Origin: Dinghuibacter sp964544695 | GTDB taxonomy: Bacteria > Bacteroidota > Bacteroidia > Chitinophagales > Chitinophagaceae | DNA length: 23,349 nt | Direction: 5' to 3' | Assembly (NCBI GenBank): GCA_964544695.1 | Contig: CAZJDB010000132.1 | Span: 1 to 23,349 of the forward strand | Shown: piece by piece, positions 7,801-14,767 of the stretch | Numbering within the stretch: the stretch's first letter is position 1 | Layout: each line of letters starts with the position of its first letter | Program-made: the position numbers and the translations under genes | The notes under the pieces: generated by a model | What the model was told of the DNA's origin: nothing | The model's database searches: none | Seen by the model: only the letters and a program-made list of their open reading frames with translations

Positions 7801-8665
7801 CGATGCGGGGAGCTTCGACCTGGAAGGCGTAACCAAAGATGTGGCCATCAGCACCAATGAATTTGCCGACTGGCTAAACGGAATTGCCGCCAATAAGCAG
7901 GTGATGATCCTCGATGCCTGTGCTTCAGGAAAGCTGGCGGAGGACATGCGGGACGCGCTGGGCAAGAGGGAAGGCATTCCCAGCAGCCAGATCAAGGCGC
8001 TGGACCGCCTCAACAGCCGTACGGGAACATTCATTCTCAGCGGAGCGGCAGCCAATCAAAGCGCTTATGAAACGTCAATTTACGGCCAGGGCTTGCTCAC
8101 CTATAGCCTCCTCTACGGGATGAAAACGGGCACAGCCCTGGGGGAATCCAAATATGTGGATGTGGACCGCCTCTTCCAGTTCAGCGCGGACAAGGTCAGG
8201 GAGCTGGCACGGGATATTGGAGGAGTCCAGGACCCCGTTATCACCAAGCCTTTCGGTGGCAACAGCTTCGATATAGGGGAAGTGGATCCGGGCGTAGCTG
8301 CCTCCATTCAGCTTGCATTGCCCAAGCCTATCTTCACCAACAGCAGCTTTCAAAACGAGGTTTCTTTCAAGGACAATCTGGGTTTGTCAGCACTCCTGGA
8401 CAGCGCGTTGAATCAAACCAGTGAAAGAGGCAGCACGGGGCGGATCGTCTTTGCCGACCGGAGCCAGCTCCCCGATTCCTATTCCCTCAACGGGCGTTAC
8501 CGAATGCTGCCCGGAAATCGGGTCAGCATCAGGGGCGCCTTGTTCAAGGGGGTTAAGGAAGTGCACGCTTTCTCCCTCGTATGCCCCTCAGACCAACCCG
8601 CAGTGCTGGTCGGTTCAATCATTATCGAGGCTTCCAACTATTGTTGCTCCGGTCGGCGTCCATGA
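4889..8665 (+). CDS. Exported WD40-repeat protein with C-terminal caspase-like (C14) domain
   Basis: A 1258-residue protein of unknown role. MRVFACLWCLILSFAANAQQ is a Sec signal peptide with likely cleavage after ANA, so the protein acts outside the cytoplasm. About fifteen or sixteen WD-like blades (recurrent FSPDG...VWD/IWE/VYD) fill residues 25-690, enough for two seven-bladed propellers. After a beta-rich linker comes a caspase-fold domain from about 864 (LYAVVAGVSDY). It has the catalytic His955 in AGHG and Cys1011 in DACASG, so it looks active. The last ~120 residues (SLNGRYRMLPGNRVSIRGAL) form an unrecognised beta-rich tail. The ATG at 4889 is chosen because the signal peptide begins there; a TTG five codons earlier is unlikely. 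TATATTCA 12 bases upstream is a weak -7 match. The 3' end overlaps the convergent M1 gene by 44 bases. Confidence 0.88.
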   Translation: MRVFACLWCLILSFAANAQQARLVLPVGHVEKIQNLQFSPDGKWLLTNAENTKIWEASSGKVLYTFDGRWPVSCGTFSPDGQLIATVRENTVYLWKFSTGTLLDTLSFPKNSMVSGLRFSPGGKFLVVRDCYRALIFDLATRKPLATLTGHLECFEDVRFSPDERWVVTSSDDGTATVWDLATGKVLHTLTGHMAYISSLEISPDGQFVSTTAMDSTAKIWDPASGALIRTIQGQRSATFSPDGKFLLTCWGDSARLYAVPSGTLIRSYGHTMEVLSAHFSPDGQYVVTSAREGKARVWELATGRLIQSFGHSDEVDNALFSPDGQFIATSYGKAAQVWEAFSGKAMAGLNARVDYINDVTFGPDDRTLEIMTGTNRIRSWNIAKGQVDRVIHDPAFDVQGHKTFSPDRAYFATTTGAEDSLKLYLISGRLLYGFPLGKSHLERLFFSPDSRYVAGSNEEGVVTVWEVFSGKQAFKWRNGKLSFALAFSSDGRYLFISSKDTVFAINTRTALVMEKITVHKNYGFVIGAQASSDGKYTIVESLGSSEETYNLFVYAFPSGQFLYTLPGMEFSIDPGSRYLATVSRDSTVSVYDIGKGSVEKHLMVSADNVYFSRDGKHLVTHRADGTFEAWDTKTWDRRFEIPGHSGYDSQGAFLEFSHKGDYVATYSGDHTIRIWNRAHQLVYSLLLLDGKDFLVLDTVGRFDGTEAARKLLYYACGNDIIDLEQIKDLAWEPRLVEKAMGLDKEPFIGRRTEDMDICNKSPLVYLSHKDSAHYVYSVVRRSGGMGSVTVLINGKEIDRFNGDSLVFLHDTATLILEVGKYTRYFEPGKDNTIELKAYTGDMFMTSRGGRFVYQDKRDSANAPDLYAVVAGVSDYKEAGMHLKFAAKDALDFSNALSRSARRLLNVDGKEHVFVHTLVSGGDDPPTKENISRAFADIREKALAADILVVYIAGHGLKYGTEATNFYYLTADAGSFDLEGVTKDVAISTNEFADWLNGIAANKQVMILDACASGKLAEDMRDALGKREGIPSSQIKALDRLNSRTGTFILSGAAANQSAYETSIYGQGLLTYSLLYGMKTGTALGESKYVDVDRLFQFSADKVRELARDIGGVQDPVITKPFGGNSFDIGEVDPGVAASIQLALPKPIFTNSSFQNEVSFKDNLGLSALLDSALNQTSERGSTGRIVFADRSQLPDSYSLNGRYRMLPGNRVSIRGALFKGVKEVHAFSLVCPSDQPAVLVGSIIIEASNYCCSGRRP

Positions 8666-10478
8666 AGATGCCTCCGTCGAGGTCCAGCGATTGTAAAGGT
8701 TTAGCGAAAGCTACGTCCAGGGTAATTTCGCGCGAGCCGCTTTTCCAGACCATGGAGGTTTGGTGAAAGGTCTGTTTCGTACCATCCGTATATGTGGCGA
8801 TCAGATCGAAGGGGGCGTCGTACCCGCCAATGTTTTCCACCGTAACTTTTTTGTCCGCGACGCCGCTGATGCCGAGGTCGATGTACCCGTTGGTGAAATA
8901 CCAGTTGTTCCAGAACCAATCGAGGTCCTGTCCCGACTCATGATCGAAGGTGTAGAAGAAATCCCAGGGAATGGGATGCTTTCCGTGCCAGAGGTCCATG
9001 TACTCGTGGAGACACTTCCCGAACAAATCGGGACCCAGCATGTCCATCATGGCGAGGTAGCCCAGGCTGGGCTTGCCGTAGGCATTGTTCCCATAGGCGA
9101 TGCCGTTGACGGCGTTGGCGGGGTTGATGATGGGCATGTCTTCCTCGGTGGAGGGGTCGTTGATCCAGCCCCGCACGCGGAAAGTTTTATAAAAAGCATC
9201 CGCGGAATCGCCCTTCAATTCGCTCCGGCCGATCAATAATTCGAGCGTGGTAGCCCATCCCTCGTCCATGAAAGCATAGCGGCTTTCGTTGATGCCCATG
9301 TAAAAGGGGAAGTAGGAATGCGCGATTTCGTGGTCGGCCACGAGGCGCGAAAAGTTCAGGTTCGGCGTGGACCCGTCGTTGATCATCATGGGATATTCCA
9401 TATCGGCCTCTCCCTGCACGCAGGTCATTTTGGGAAAGGGAAAGGGCACGCCCGGCCAGTTATGCGAAAACCAACCAATCGCGTGGCTCCCGAACTCCGC
9501 CATATGGTGGAAGTCGGCGGCCTTATCATTGAAGGCGGCCTGTACGCTGACGCGGCGCCCGCTTGCGTCGTCGACGAGAACACTCGTGGCGTCCCACACG
9601 TAGTGGTTGCTCAACGCAACGGTGACGTCGGTGATGTGCTGGCTCGTCCACGTCCAGGTGTTCATCGGATTATGCGCCGTCACCTTGCCACCGGTAACTT
9701 CATCGAGCGTCGCAATGTGCGAAACCGCATCAGAAGAAAAAGATTTTTTTAGTTTGGTGGCATATTCGGGTTGCAATACATCGCCCGGGTTTTGCAGGAT
9801 GCCGGTGGCCCATACGAGGTAGTTATCGGGAACTTTTACGTGCAGCGTATAGTCGTTGAAGTCGTTGTAAAACTCCTTGGAGTCGACGAAAGGCACGCGA
9901 TCCCACCCATTGTAATCGTCATAGACGGAAACGCGCGGATAGAAATAGGCGAGGTAGTACGTGGTCGAGTCCAGCATCCCTTCGCGCCCGCTTTCCAATG
10001 AAATCTCATAGTGCCAGTCTATGGACAGGTTCAGCGTTTCCTTGGGCATCAGGGGCTTGGCCAGTAGAACGGCGACCGCGGTGCCGTTGCTCGCGGGTGC
10101 TGTGCGCTCCTGTCCGTTTTCCATGTATTTGTCGAAATGTACCCCCTCGGTCAGGTAATCCTTCCCAGCGCCTTGTTCGCGGGCGGCGCCGGGTTGGTGG
10201 ATGTTCAGAACGAGGCGGATCACGATGGCCCGTAAGGTATCGGGACTGTTGTTGGTATAGGCGATGGTTTCGGTCCCCTTGACGATGCGGTCCGGTGGAG
10301 CGGCGGTCACGGTGATGTCGTAAACCCCCGAGTTTTGCCAGTAGTTCCTGCCTGGTTGACCGTCGGGCGATCGGGTGCCTTTTTCATAGGCAGCCCTGAT
10401 ATTCCGGGGCATGTAGAGTTGAGCGGACCCCTGAAGGTATCCCAGCAGGAGGGTCGAAAAAATGAGAAGGCGATACAT
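8622..10478 (-). CDS. Exported M1-family metallopeptidase
   Basis: A 618-residue zinc peptidase of the aminopeptidase N/LTA4 hydrolase superfamily, likely periplasmic or surface-located. MYRLLIFSTLLLGYLQGSAQ is a signal peptide with cleavage after GSA. The zinc site is complete: HEIAH at 383-387 and, 18 residues further, Glu406 in DEGWA. The exopeptidase GxMEN motif appears in a variant form, ADMEYPMM, with Tyr in place of Asn, so N-terminal specificity is not certain. ATG 10478 is chosen because the signal peptide starts there; ATG 10508 would add ten residues ahead of it. The start codon lies within the 3' arm of a long hairpin that follows blaR1, 55 bases from the blaR1 stop, so it may be read together with blaI-blaR1 or separately. 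The 3' end overlaps the WD40-caspase gene. Confidence 0.93.
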   Translation of the reverse strand: MYRLLIFSTLLLGYLQGSAQLYMPRNIRAAYEKGTRSPDGQPGRNYWQNSGVYDITVTAAPPDRIVKGTETIAYTNNSPDTLRAIVIRLVLNIHQPGAAREQGAGKDYLTEGVHFDKYMENGQERTAPASNGTAVAVLLAKPLMPKETLNLSIDWHYEISLESGREGMLDSTTYYLAYFYPRVSVYDDYNGWDRVPFVDSKEFYNDFNDYTLHVKVPDNYLVWATGILQNPGDVLQPEYATKLKKSFSSDAVSHIATLDEVTGGKVTAHNPMNTWTWTSQHITDVTVALSNHYVWDATSVLVDDASGRRVSVQAAFNDKAADFHHMAEFGSHAIGWFSHNWPGVPFPFPKMTCVQGEADMEYPMMINDGSTPNLNFSRLVADHEIAHSYFPFYMGINESRYAFMDEGWATTLELLIGRSELKGDSADAFYKTFRVRGWINDPSTEEDMPIINPANAVNGIAYGNNAYGKPSLGYLAMMDMLGPDLFGKCLHEYMDLWHGKHPIPWDFFYTFDHESGQDLDWFWNNWYFTNGYIDLGISGVADKKVTVENIGGYDAPFDLIATYTDGTKQTFHQTSMVWKSGSREITLDVAFAKPLQSLDLDGGIFMDADRSNNSWKPR

Positions 10479-10518
10479 AGGCGCGGAAGATAAATAAATT
10501 GCGCCCATGTATCGCCTT
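10467..10518 (-). terminator. Long hairpin after blaR1 that includes the M1 start codon
   Basis: Arms aaggcgatacat (10467-10478) and atgtatcgcctt (10507-10518) are perfectly complementary over 12 bases. After one position they continue with ggcgc/gcgcc (10480-10484 and 10501-10505), leaving a 16-base loop. The unmatched position is A/C on the plus strand but U/G, a wobble pair, in minus-strand RNA, giving an 18-pair stem on the strand of both genes. It begins 14 bases after the blaR1 stop, and six U's follow at 10462-10457 after four other bases, so it resembles an intrinsic terminator. The M1 AUG (10478-10476) is paired in the stem. The loop holds TATCTTCC, a 6-of-8 match to a -7 element. 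Confidence 0.6.
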
Positions 10519-10532
10519 TCCTTGACGAGCGG

Positions 10533-12491
10533 TTACTCGTTGGATGTACTGACCGAGCTGGTCGAGTTATCCCCATGGCGGGAATACGCGAAGCTGTCGC
10601 CTCTATTGCGGATGTACTTTTCCTTGAAAGCCTGGAAGACCTTATCGGGCTGGCGTTCCCCGTTGATCACCATCTGGTCGTTGTTCAGGGAAAAGACAAG
10701 TTCCTTGGGATTGGAGGCCAGGTTCTGGGCCACGATGTCGTCTAATATGGACTCGATGTAGTGGGCGGTAGATTCGTGCCCTCCGGCCTTACCCCGGATG
10801 GTGGCGGATGAACCCCTGCCTGTGATCGTGACGGCTTCGCCGTTGCTCTCGGAATAGTTGAGCGCGCTTACGTAGCCGCTGCCGCTAACGCCGCTGGCGC
10901 TGCTGCCGTGCACTTCGCGTGTGGCTGCCTCCTTGCGCTGCGTGTTTTGCGCTTCCAGGTCAGCTTTCAGGTCGTCGATGATGCTTTCGGCCAATTGGCG
11001 GTTTTCTTCGACGTTGAGTTGTTGATGGTCCTTCAGGATGGAGGTAATAGTCCCGTTGGTTAATTCGATCCGGTAGTGCGTGGTATAGTAGCGCACGATA
11101 TTATCTTTCGTCCAGACGCCACGCGCATATATAATCTTATGGTCCTCGATCTGGAGGCTGCCCTCGAAATTGCCACCCTGGAGTTCATCGGAGAGAAAGG
11201 GCAGCGCAGTATCGGGAATAGGGGGGACAGGGGCCACAGCCGGGACGGCAGGGGCGGCCGGGACGGGGGCTATGGCCGCACTACCAAGGGCTGCCGGGGG
11301 TTCGGGGGCCACGGGCGCTACCGCGGGGGCGCCGGGAGTCAGGGCGGCGACGGGCGCCGGTGGGTTGGGCACCATCGCGGGTATGGCGGGGATGGGTGCC
11401 GGTGGCGCCGGAGGAGCCGGAGGTGCGGGAGGCGCGGTATCCCGCGACAGGACCGTTTGATAAAAGGGCTTGGATCCCCCGATGGGGGCCAACGCGAGCG
11501 TGAGGGACCCGCCGATCAGGAGGCAGGCGCCCAGGAGAATTTTTTCCATGGCATTTAATGTTTTATTACGGTTGTAAACAATGCGCTTCACCCGGTTAAG
11601 CAAGGGATAACGTGGTCCGGGGAAAGCAAGGGTATAAGTGACGGGACGATATTCCTGGAAGGCGACCAGGGCGTTGATCAGTTGGGACTTGCTGCGCGTA
11701 GCCCGGATGGCCACGTCGTCGCAGCAATTCTCCCTTTCTTCGCGGATCAGGGCCGAGAGCCACCATACGGCGGGGTTGAAAAACAAGAGTGCCTCAACCA
11801 GGCCCTGGATGAGGTTGACGAGGTAGTCACCCCGGCGGATATGCGCCAGTTCGTGCAGCAGGACGGCTTCGAGCTGGTCCGGGGGAAGTTGGGCCAGGAC
11901 GCCCAGGGGAACGAGGACGATGGGTTTGAGGTATCCGATGACCATGGGGACCGTGATCAGTCCCGATTCCACCAGGCGCACAGGTCGGCTGATGCGCAGG
12001 GAGTGCGCCAATTCCGCAATGCGGGCCTCCCAGTCCCCGGGGACCGGATGCGTGTCCATGCGCCGCAGGCGGCGCACGTAGCCCAGGGATATCCCCGTTT
12101 GGGTAAGGCGTATGATAAGGACGAGCATCCAGGCCACGACGATCCACCCGGACCAGGCATCGCAAAATCCCTCCACGGCCGCCAGGGGATCGGCGTCCCG
12201 GGTAGTCACCACGGGCGCCGGAACCGCTCCCCGCTCACCCGTGGTGCGGATCGTACCCCACACCCCGGTGGCGGTATTCAGGGCCACGGTGGTGGGTACC
12301 GCCCGGATGCACTCGTGCCGGAAGGTGAAGCCGATTGCCACGAGGAGTCCGAAGAAGACAACCAGTAAAAGGTTGTAGCGCAGCCTGGGGCTGGTGGCGC
12401 GGGTGCCCAGGAGGATACCTCCGGCCAGGAGGGCCGCCAGGGCGCCTTCCCAGAGGGAATGGAGGAGGGTCCACGTAATGGCTTGAGTCAT
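10533..12491 (-). CDS. BlaR1/MecR1-type M56 membrane metallopeptidase
   Basis: A 652-residue integral membrane sensor-protease that by family analogy inactivates the neighbouring BlaI-type repressor when triggered. Transmembrane segments are visible near residues 5-27, 38-56, 112-132 and 318-338. The cytoplasmic zinc site HELAH is at 213-217, followed by RRGDY and later EERENCCDD with the expected Glu. Residues 353-425 are a Pro/Ala linker including four PPA-type repeats. The external C-terminal ~225 residues do not resemble a penicillin-binding domain, so beta-lactam sensing is unlikely; they contain EDHKIIYARG and a FSLNNDQMVINGE segment of unknown role, perhaps a stress or ligand sensor. 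The start overlaps the blaI stop (ATGA), indicating translational coupling. Confidence 0.9.
   Translation of the reverse strand: MTQAITWTLLHSLWEGALAALLAGGILLGTRATSPRLRYNLLLVVFFGLLVAIGFTFRHECIRAVPTTVALNTATGVWGTIRTTGERGAVPAPVVTTRDADPLAAVEGFCDAWSGWIVVAWMLVLIIRLTQTGISLGYVRRLRRMDTHPVPGDWEARIAELAHSLRISRPVRLVESGLITVPMVIGYLKPIVLVPLGVLAQLPPDQLEAVLLHELAHIRRGDYLVNLIQGLVEALLFFNPAVWWLSALIREERENCCDDVAIRATRSKSQLINALVAFQEYRPVTYTLAFPGPRYPLLNRVKRIVYNRNKTLNAMEKILLGACLLIGGSLTLALAPIGGSKPFYQTVLSRDTAPPAPPAPPAPPAPIPAIPAMVPNPPAPVAALTPGAPAVAPVAPEPPAALGSAAIAPVPAAPAVPAVAPVPPIPDTALPFLSDELQGGNFEGSLQIEDHKIIYARGVWTKDNIVRYYTTHYRIELTNGTITSILKDHQQLNVEENRQLAESIIDDLKADLEAQNTQRKEAATREVHGSSASGVSGSGYVSALNYSESNGEAVTITGRGSSATIRGKAGGHESTAHYIESILDDIVAQNLASNPKELVFSLNNDQMVINGERQPDKVFQAFKEKYIRNRGDSFAYSRHGDNSTSSVSTSNE
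11217..11435 (-). repeat. Pro/Ala-rich low-complexity coding repeat in blaR1
   Basis: About 73 codons rich in Pro, Ala and Val. The upstream end (11400-11435) has four degenerate 9-base copies encoding PPA. It lies just after the last transmembrane segment, so it probably forms an extended spacer between the membrane and the outer domain. Such repeats can vary in copy number between strains. Confidence 0.75.
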
Positions 12492-12874
12492 AAATTTTCT
12501 TGTTGGTTGATGAAATCCTTGATGGCCTGGAGTTCCTTTTTGGAGGCCTTCCGGTTGCCCAGTAGTTGTATGAGCAGGGTGCTGGCGGAGCCGTTATAGA
12601 TGGAGTCGAGAAAGCGGTCCAGAAGCTGCCCTTTCATCTTATTTTCTTCCTCCACCGGACGATAGACGTGCTTCATGCTGCTTTCGTCGCGTTGGAGCAA
12701 CCCTTTTTCCACCATCACCTGCATTTGCTTGAGGGTAGAGGTATATTGGACGGCCCTTTTTTGCTCGTTGAGGGTGTCATTGACGAAGCGAACGGTGGCG
12801 GGGCCGTGCTGCCACAAGACTAGTAAAATCTCTAGTTCGGCCTTCGTAGGTTCAACCGTAATTTTTTCTTTCAT
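12488..12874 (-). CDS. BlaI/MecI-family transcriptional repressor
   Basis: A 128-residue winged-helix repressor whose family binds DNA as a dimer and is cleaved after activation of its BlaR1 partner. MKEKITVEPTKAELEILLVLWQHGPATVR is the usual start of the DNA-binding domain, and a VQYTSTLKQMQVMVEKGLL recognition-helix and wing region follows. The C-terminal half (KMKGQLLDRFLDSIYNGS onward) is the dimerisation region. ATG 12874 is chosen over an ATG 48 bases upstream because it fits the family N-terminus and because a complete promoter ends 4 bases before it. The gene overlaps blaR1 by ATGA. It is divergent from sufA; the regulon could include blaI-blaR1 itself and possibly the M1 peptidase. 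Confidence 0.93.
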   Translation of the reverse strand: MKEKITVEPTKAELEILLVLWQHGPATVRFVNDTLNEQKRAVQYTSTLKQMQVMVEKGLLQRDESSMKHVYRPVEEENKMKGQLLDRFLDSIYNGSASTLLIQLLGNRKASKKELQAIKDFINQQENL

Positions 12875-12878
12875 AGCC

Positions 12879-12908
12879 CTAAGGTAGGATTTTTTTCGTA
12901 CGATGCAA
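12879..12908 (-). promoter_or_regulatory. Bacteroidota-type promoter of blaI
   Basis: On the minus strand, TTG (12908-12906, within TTTG) is followed by a 19-base spacer and TACCTTAG (12886-12879), which matches TAnnTTTG at 7 of 8 positions. Spacing fits the -33/-7 arrangement known in Bacteroidota. The -7 element begins 12 bases before the blaI ATG, so the message would be leaderless or have only a base or two of leader. Confidence 0.6.
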
Positions 12909-12917
12909 ATTCCAAGT

Positions 12918-12970
12918 GTCATTTTACTGTCCTCTTGCCCTTCTCACCTCGGGAATAAGGCTAAAATGAC
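12918..12970. promoter_or_regulatory. Inverted repeat between blaI and sufA
   Basis: GTCATTTTA (12918-12926) and TAAAATGAC (12962-12970) are perfect 9-base inverted copies 35 bases apart. One arm lies just upstream of the blaI -33 element and the other directly abuts the sufA -7 element. This is a plausible operator pair for BlaI or another regulator, but the half-sites do not contain the classic TACA/TGTA core of BlaI sites. Confidence 0.35.
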
Positions 12971-12971
12971 G

Positions 12972-12979
12972 TAATTTTG
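12972..12979 (+). promoter_or_regulatory. Candidate -7 element of the suf operon
   Basis: TAATTTTG is a perfect match to TAnnTTTG and begins 13 bases before the sufA ATG. No TTG is found 19-21 bases upstream, so the upstream half is missing or degenerate, which could mean activator dependence. Transcription would start at or next to the start codon. Confidence 0.5.
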
Positions 12980-12984
12980 CGGGT

Positions 12985-13311
12985 ATGATTACAGTATCGC
13001 CAATGGCAAAAGACTATATCCAGGGTCAGATGCTTTCTGAGCACCGGGGAGCGGATTCGTTCGTAAGGGTGGGGGTAAAGGGTGGCGGCTGTTCGGGCCT
13101 GGAATACGTTCTGACCTTCGATAATAATGAAAAAGAAGGCGACCAGGTCTTCGAAGACAAGGGGGTCAAGGTAGTGGTGGACATGAAAAGCCTCCTCTAC
13201 CTGTATGGCACCGAACTCGATTATAGCGGGGGATTGAATGGTAAGGGGCTGGTTTTCAAGAATCCCAATGCTTCAAGGACCTGTAGTTGCGGGGAAAGTT
13301 TCGCAGTGTAA
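12985..13311 (+). CDS. sufA: A-type Fe-S carrier protein SufA/HesB family
   Basis: A 108-residue cytoplasmic A-type carrier that in the family receives clusters from the SufBCD scaffold and passes them to target proteins. The three ligand cysteines are present: Cys36 in GGGCSGLEY and Cys100/Cys102 in the C-terminal TCSCGESF. It is the first gene of the suf operon. The ATG follows a perfect -7 element by five bases, and no Shine-Dalgarno sequence is visible, so translation may be leaderless. The sufB start is one base after its stop. IscA or ErpA are alternatives by sequence, but the operon indicates the SUF role. Confidence 0.93.
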   Translation: MITVSPMAKDYIQGQMLSEHRGADSFVRVGVKGGGCSGLEYVLTFDNNEKEGDQVFEDKGVKVVVDMKSLLYLYGTELDYSGGLNGKGLVFKNPNASRTCSCGESFAV

Positions 13312-13312
13312 C

Positions 13313-14758
13313 ATGAGTAATGACCAAGATATCTTAGAACAGTTAGCTAACCGGGAATATGAGTTTGGCTTTGTCACGGATATAGACATGGAAGTAGCTC
13401 CCCTGGGGCTCAGCGAAGACACCGTCCGATTCATTTCCGCCAAGAAGGGCGAACCGGCCTGGCTCCTGGAATGGCGGCTCAAGGCTTATCACGCCTTTTT
13501 GAAGTCCCCCATGCCCACCTGGCAGAATTTTACCCTCCCGGACATCGATTTCCAGGAGGCATCTTATTATGCGGCTCCCCGCCAGCAGGCTAAATATGAA
13601 AGCCTGGATCAGGTGGATCCGGAGCTTTTGGCCACTTTTGAAAAACTGGGCATCCCCCTTTCCGAACAAAAGGCCCTCGCCGGAGTGGCGGTGGATGCCA
13701 TTTTCGACAGCGTATCGGTCGTGACGACCTATAAAAAGCAGTTGGCTGATCTCGGAATTATTTTTGGTTCTTTGGGAGAGGCCGTGCGGGAGCACCCGGA
13801 TTTGGTGCGTCAGTATTTGGGATCGGTAGTACCTCATTCCGATAATGTTTTTGCGGCCCTTAACGGAGGTGTATTTTCCGATGGGTCTTTTGTGTACATC
13901 CCAAAAGGGGTGCGTTGTCCTATGGAACTGTCCACCTATTTTCGGATCAACGCCGAGAATACGGGGCAGTTTGAGCGCACATTGATCATTGCGGATGAAG
14001 GTAGTTATGTCAGCTACCTGGAAGGCTGCACGGCGCCGCGCCGCGACACGAGCCAGCTCCACGCCGCTGTGGTCGAGCTCATTGCCCTGGAAGGCGCCGA
14101 AATCAAGTACTCCACGGTCCAGAACTGGTACCCGGGAGACAAGGACGGGAAGGGAGGCATTTATAATTTCGTGACCAAGCGCGGCATCTGCAAGGGCGCC
14201 CGCTCGAAAATATCGTGGACCCAGGTGGAAACGGGCAGCGCCATAACGTGGAAGTATCCCAGCGTCATCCTCCAGGGCGACGAATCCACCGGAGAATTTT
14301 ATTCAGTGGCGGTCACCAAGGGCAAGCAGATTGCCGACACGGGGACCAAGATGCACCATATCGGCAGGGATACGCGGAGCCGCATCATATCCAAAGGCAT
14401 CTCTGCCGGAGAGGGTCAGAACAGCTACCGGGGACTTGTCCAGGTAGGCTCGAAAGCAGACAACGCACGCAACTTCACCCAATGCGATTCCCTCTTGATC
14501 GGGGACCGCTGCGGGGCCCATACCTTCCCGTACATCGAATCGCGCAATCCCAGCGCCATGGTGGAGCACGAAGCCACCACGTCGAAGATCGGGGAAGACC
14601 AATTGTTTTACCTCAATCAAAGGGGGATCGATACGGAAAAAGCAGTAGCCCTGATCATCAACGGCTACGCCAAGGAAGTCCTGAACCAATTGCCCATGGA
14701 ATTTGCCGTCGAAGCCCAGAAATTATTATCGATCACACTGGAAGGAAGTGTGGGTTAA
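13313..14758 (+). CDS. sufB: Fe-S cluster assembly scaffold subunit SufB
   Basis: A 481-residue core subunit of the SufBC2D scaffold on which Fe-S clusters are built. It is highly recognisable by DGSFVYIPKGVRCPMELSTYF, EGCTAPRRDTSQLHAAVVELIA, IYNFVTKRG and the C-terminal QCDSLLIGDRCGAHTFPY. Cys391 in QCDSLLIG corresponds to the conserved cysteine implicated in cluster assembly in E. coli SufB. The start at 13313 is used because MSNDQDILEQ fits the family and lies one base after the sufA stop; a longer frame back to 13238 runs through sufA. The gap to sufC is 9 bases. Confidence 0.97.
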   Translation: MSNDQDILEQLANREYEFGFVTDIDMEVAPLGLSEDTVRFISAKKGEPAWLLEWRLKAYHAFLKSPMPTWQNFTLPDIDFQEASYYAAPRQQAKYESLDQVDPELLATFEKLGIPLSEQKALAGVAVDAIFDSVSVVTTYKKQLADLGIIFGSLGEAVREHPDLVRQYLGSVVPHSDNVFAALNGGVFSDGSFVYIPKGVRCPMELSTYFRINAENTGQFERTLIIADEGSYVSYLEGCTAPRRDTSQLHAAVVELIALEGAEIKYSTVQNWYPGDKDGKGGIYNFVTKRGICKGARSKISWTQVETGSAITWKYPSVILQGDESTGEFYSVAVTKGKQIADTGTKMHHIGRDTRSRIISKGISAGEGQNSYRGLVQVGSKADNARNFTQCDSLLIGDRCGAHTFPYIESRNPSAMVEHEATTSKIGEDQLFYLNQRGIDTEKAVALIINGYAKEVLNQLPMEFAVEAQKLLSITLEGSVG

Positions 14759-14767
14759 AAAAGAATC

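Noticed and set aside
11400..11435. Tandem 9-base repeats as a mobile or structural DNA element
   Set aside because: They are explained by in-frame PPA codon repeats of the blaR1 linker.
11076..11558. Glycine-rich open frame on the plus strand opposite blaR1
   Set aside because: It is the antisense reading of the Pro/Ala linker codons, lacks a promoter or ribosome binding site, and the minus-strand protein has clear family motifs.
12875..12922. Upstream ATG adding 16 codons to blaI
   Set aside because: The extra codons would lie over the promoter, and the family N-terminus begins at ATG 12874.
13238..13312. Longer sufB frame beginning within sufA
   Set aside because: The sequence is sufA read in a different frame; ATG 13313 directly follows the sufA stop.
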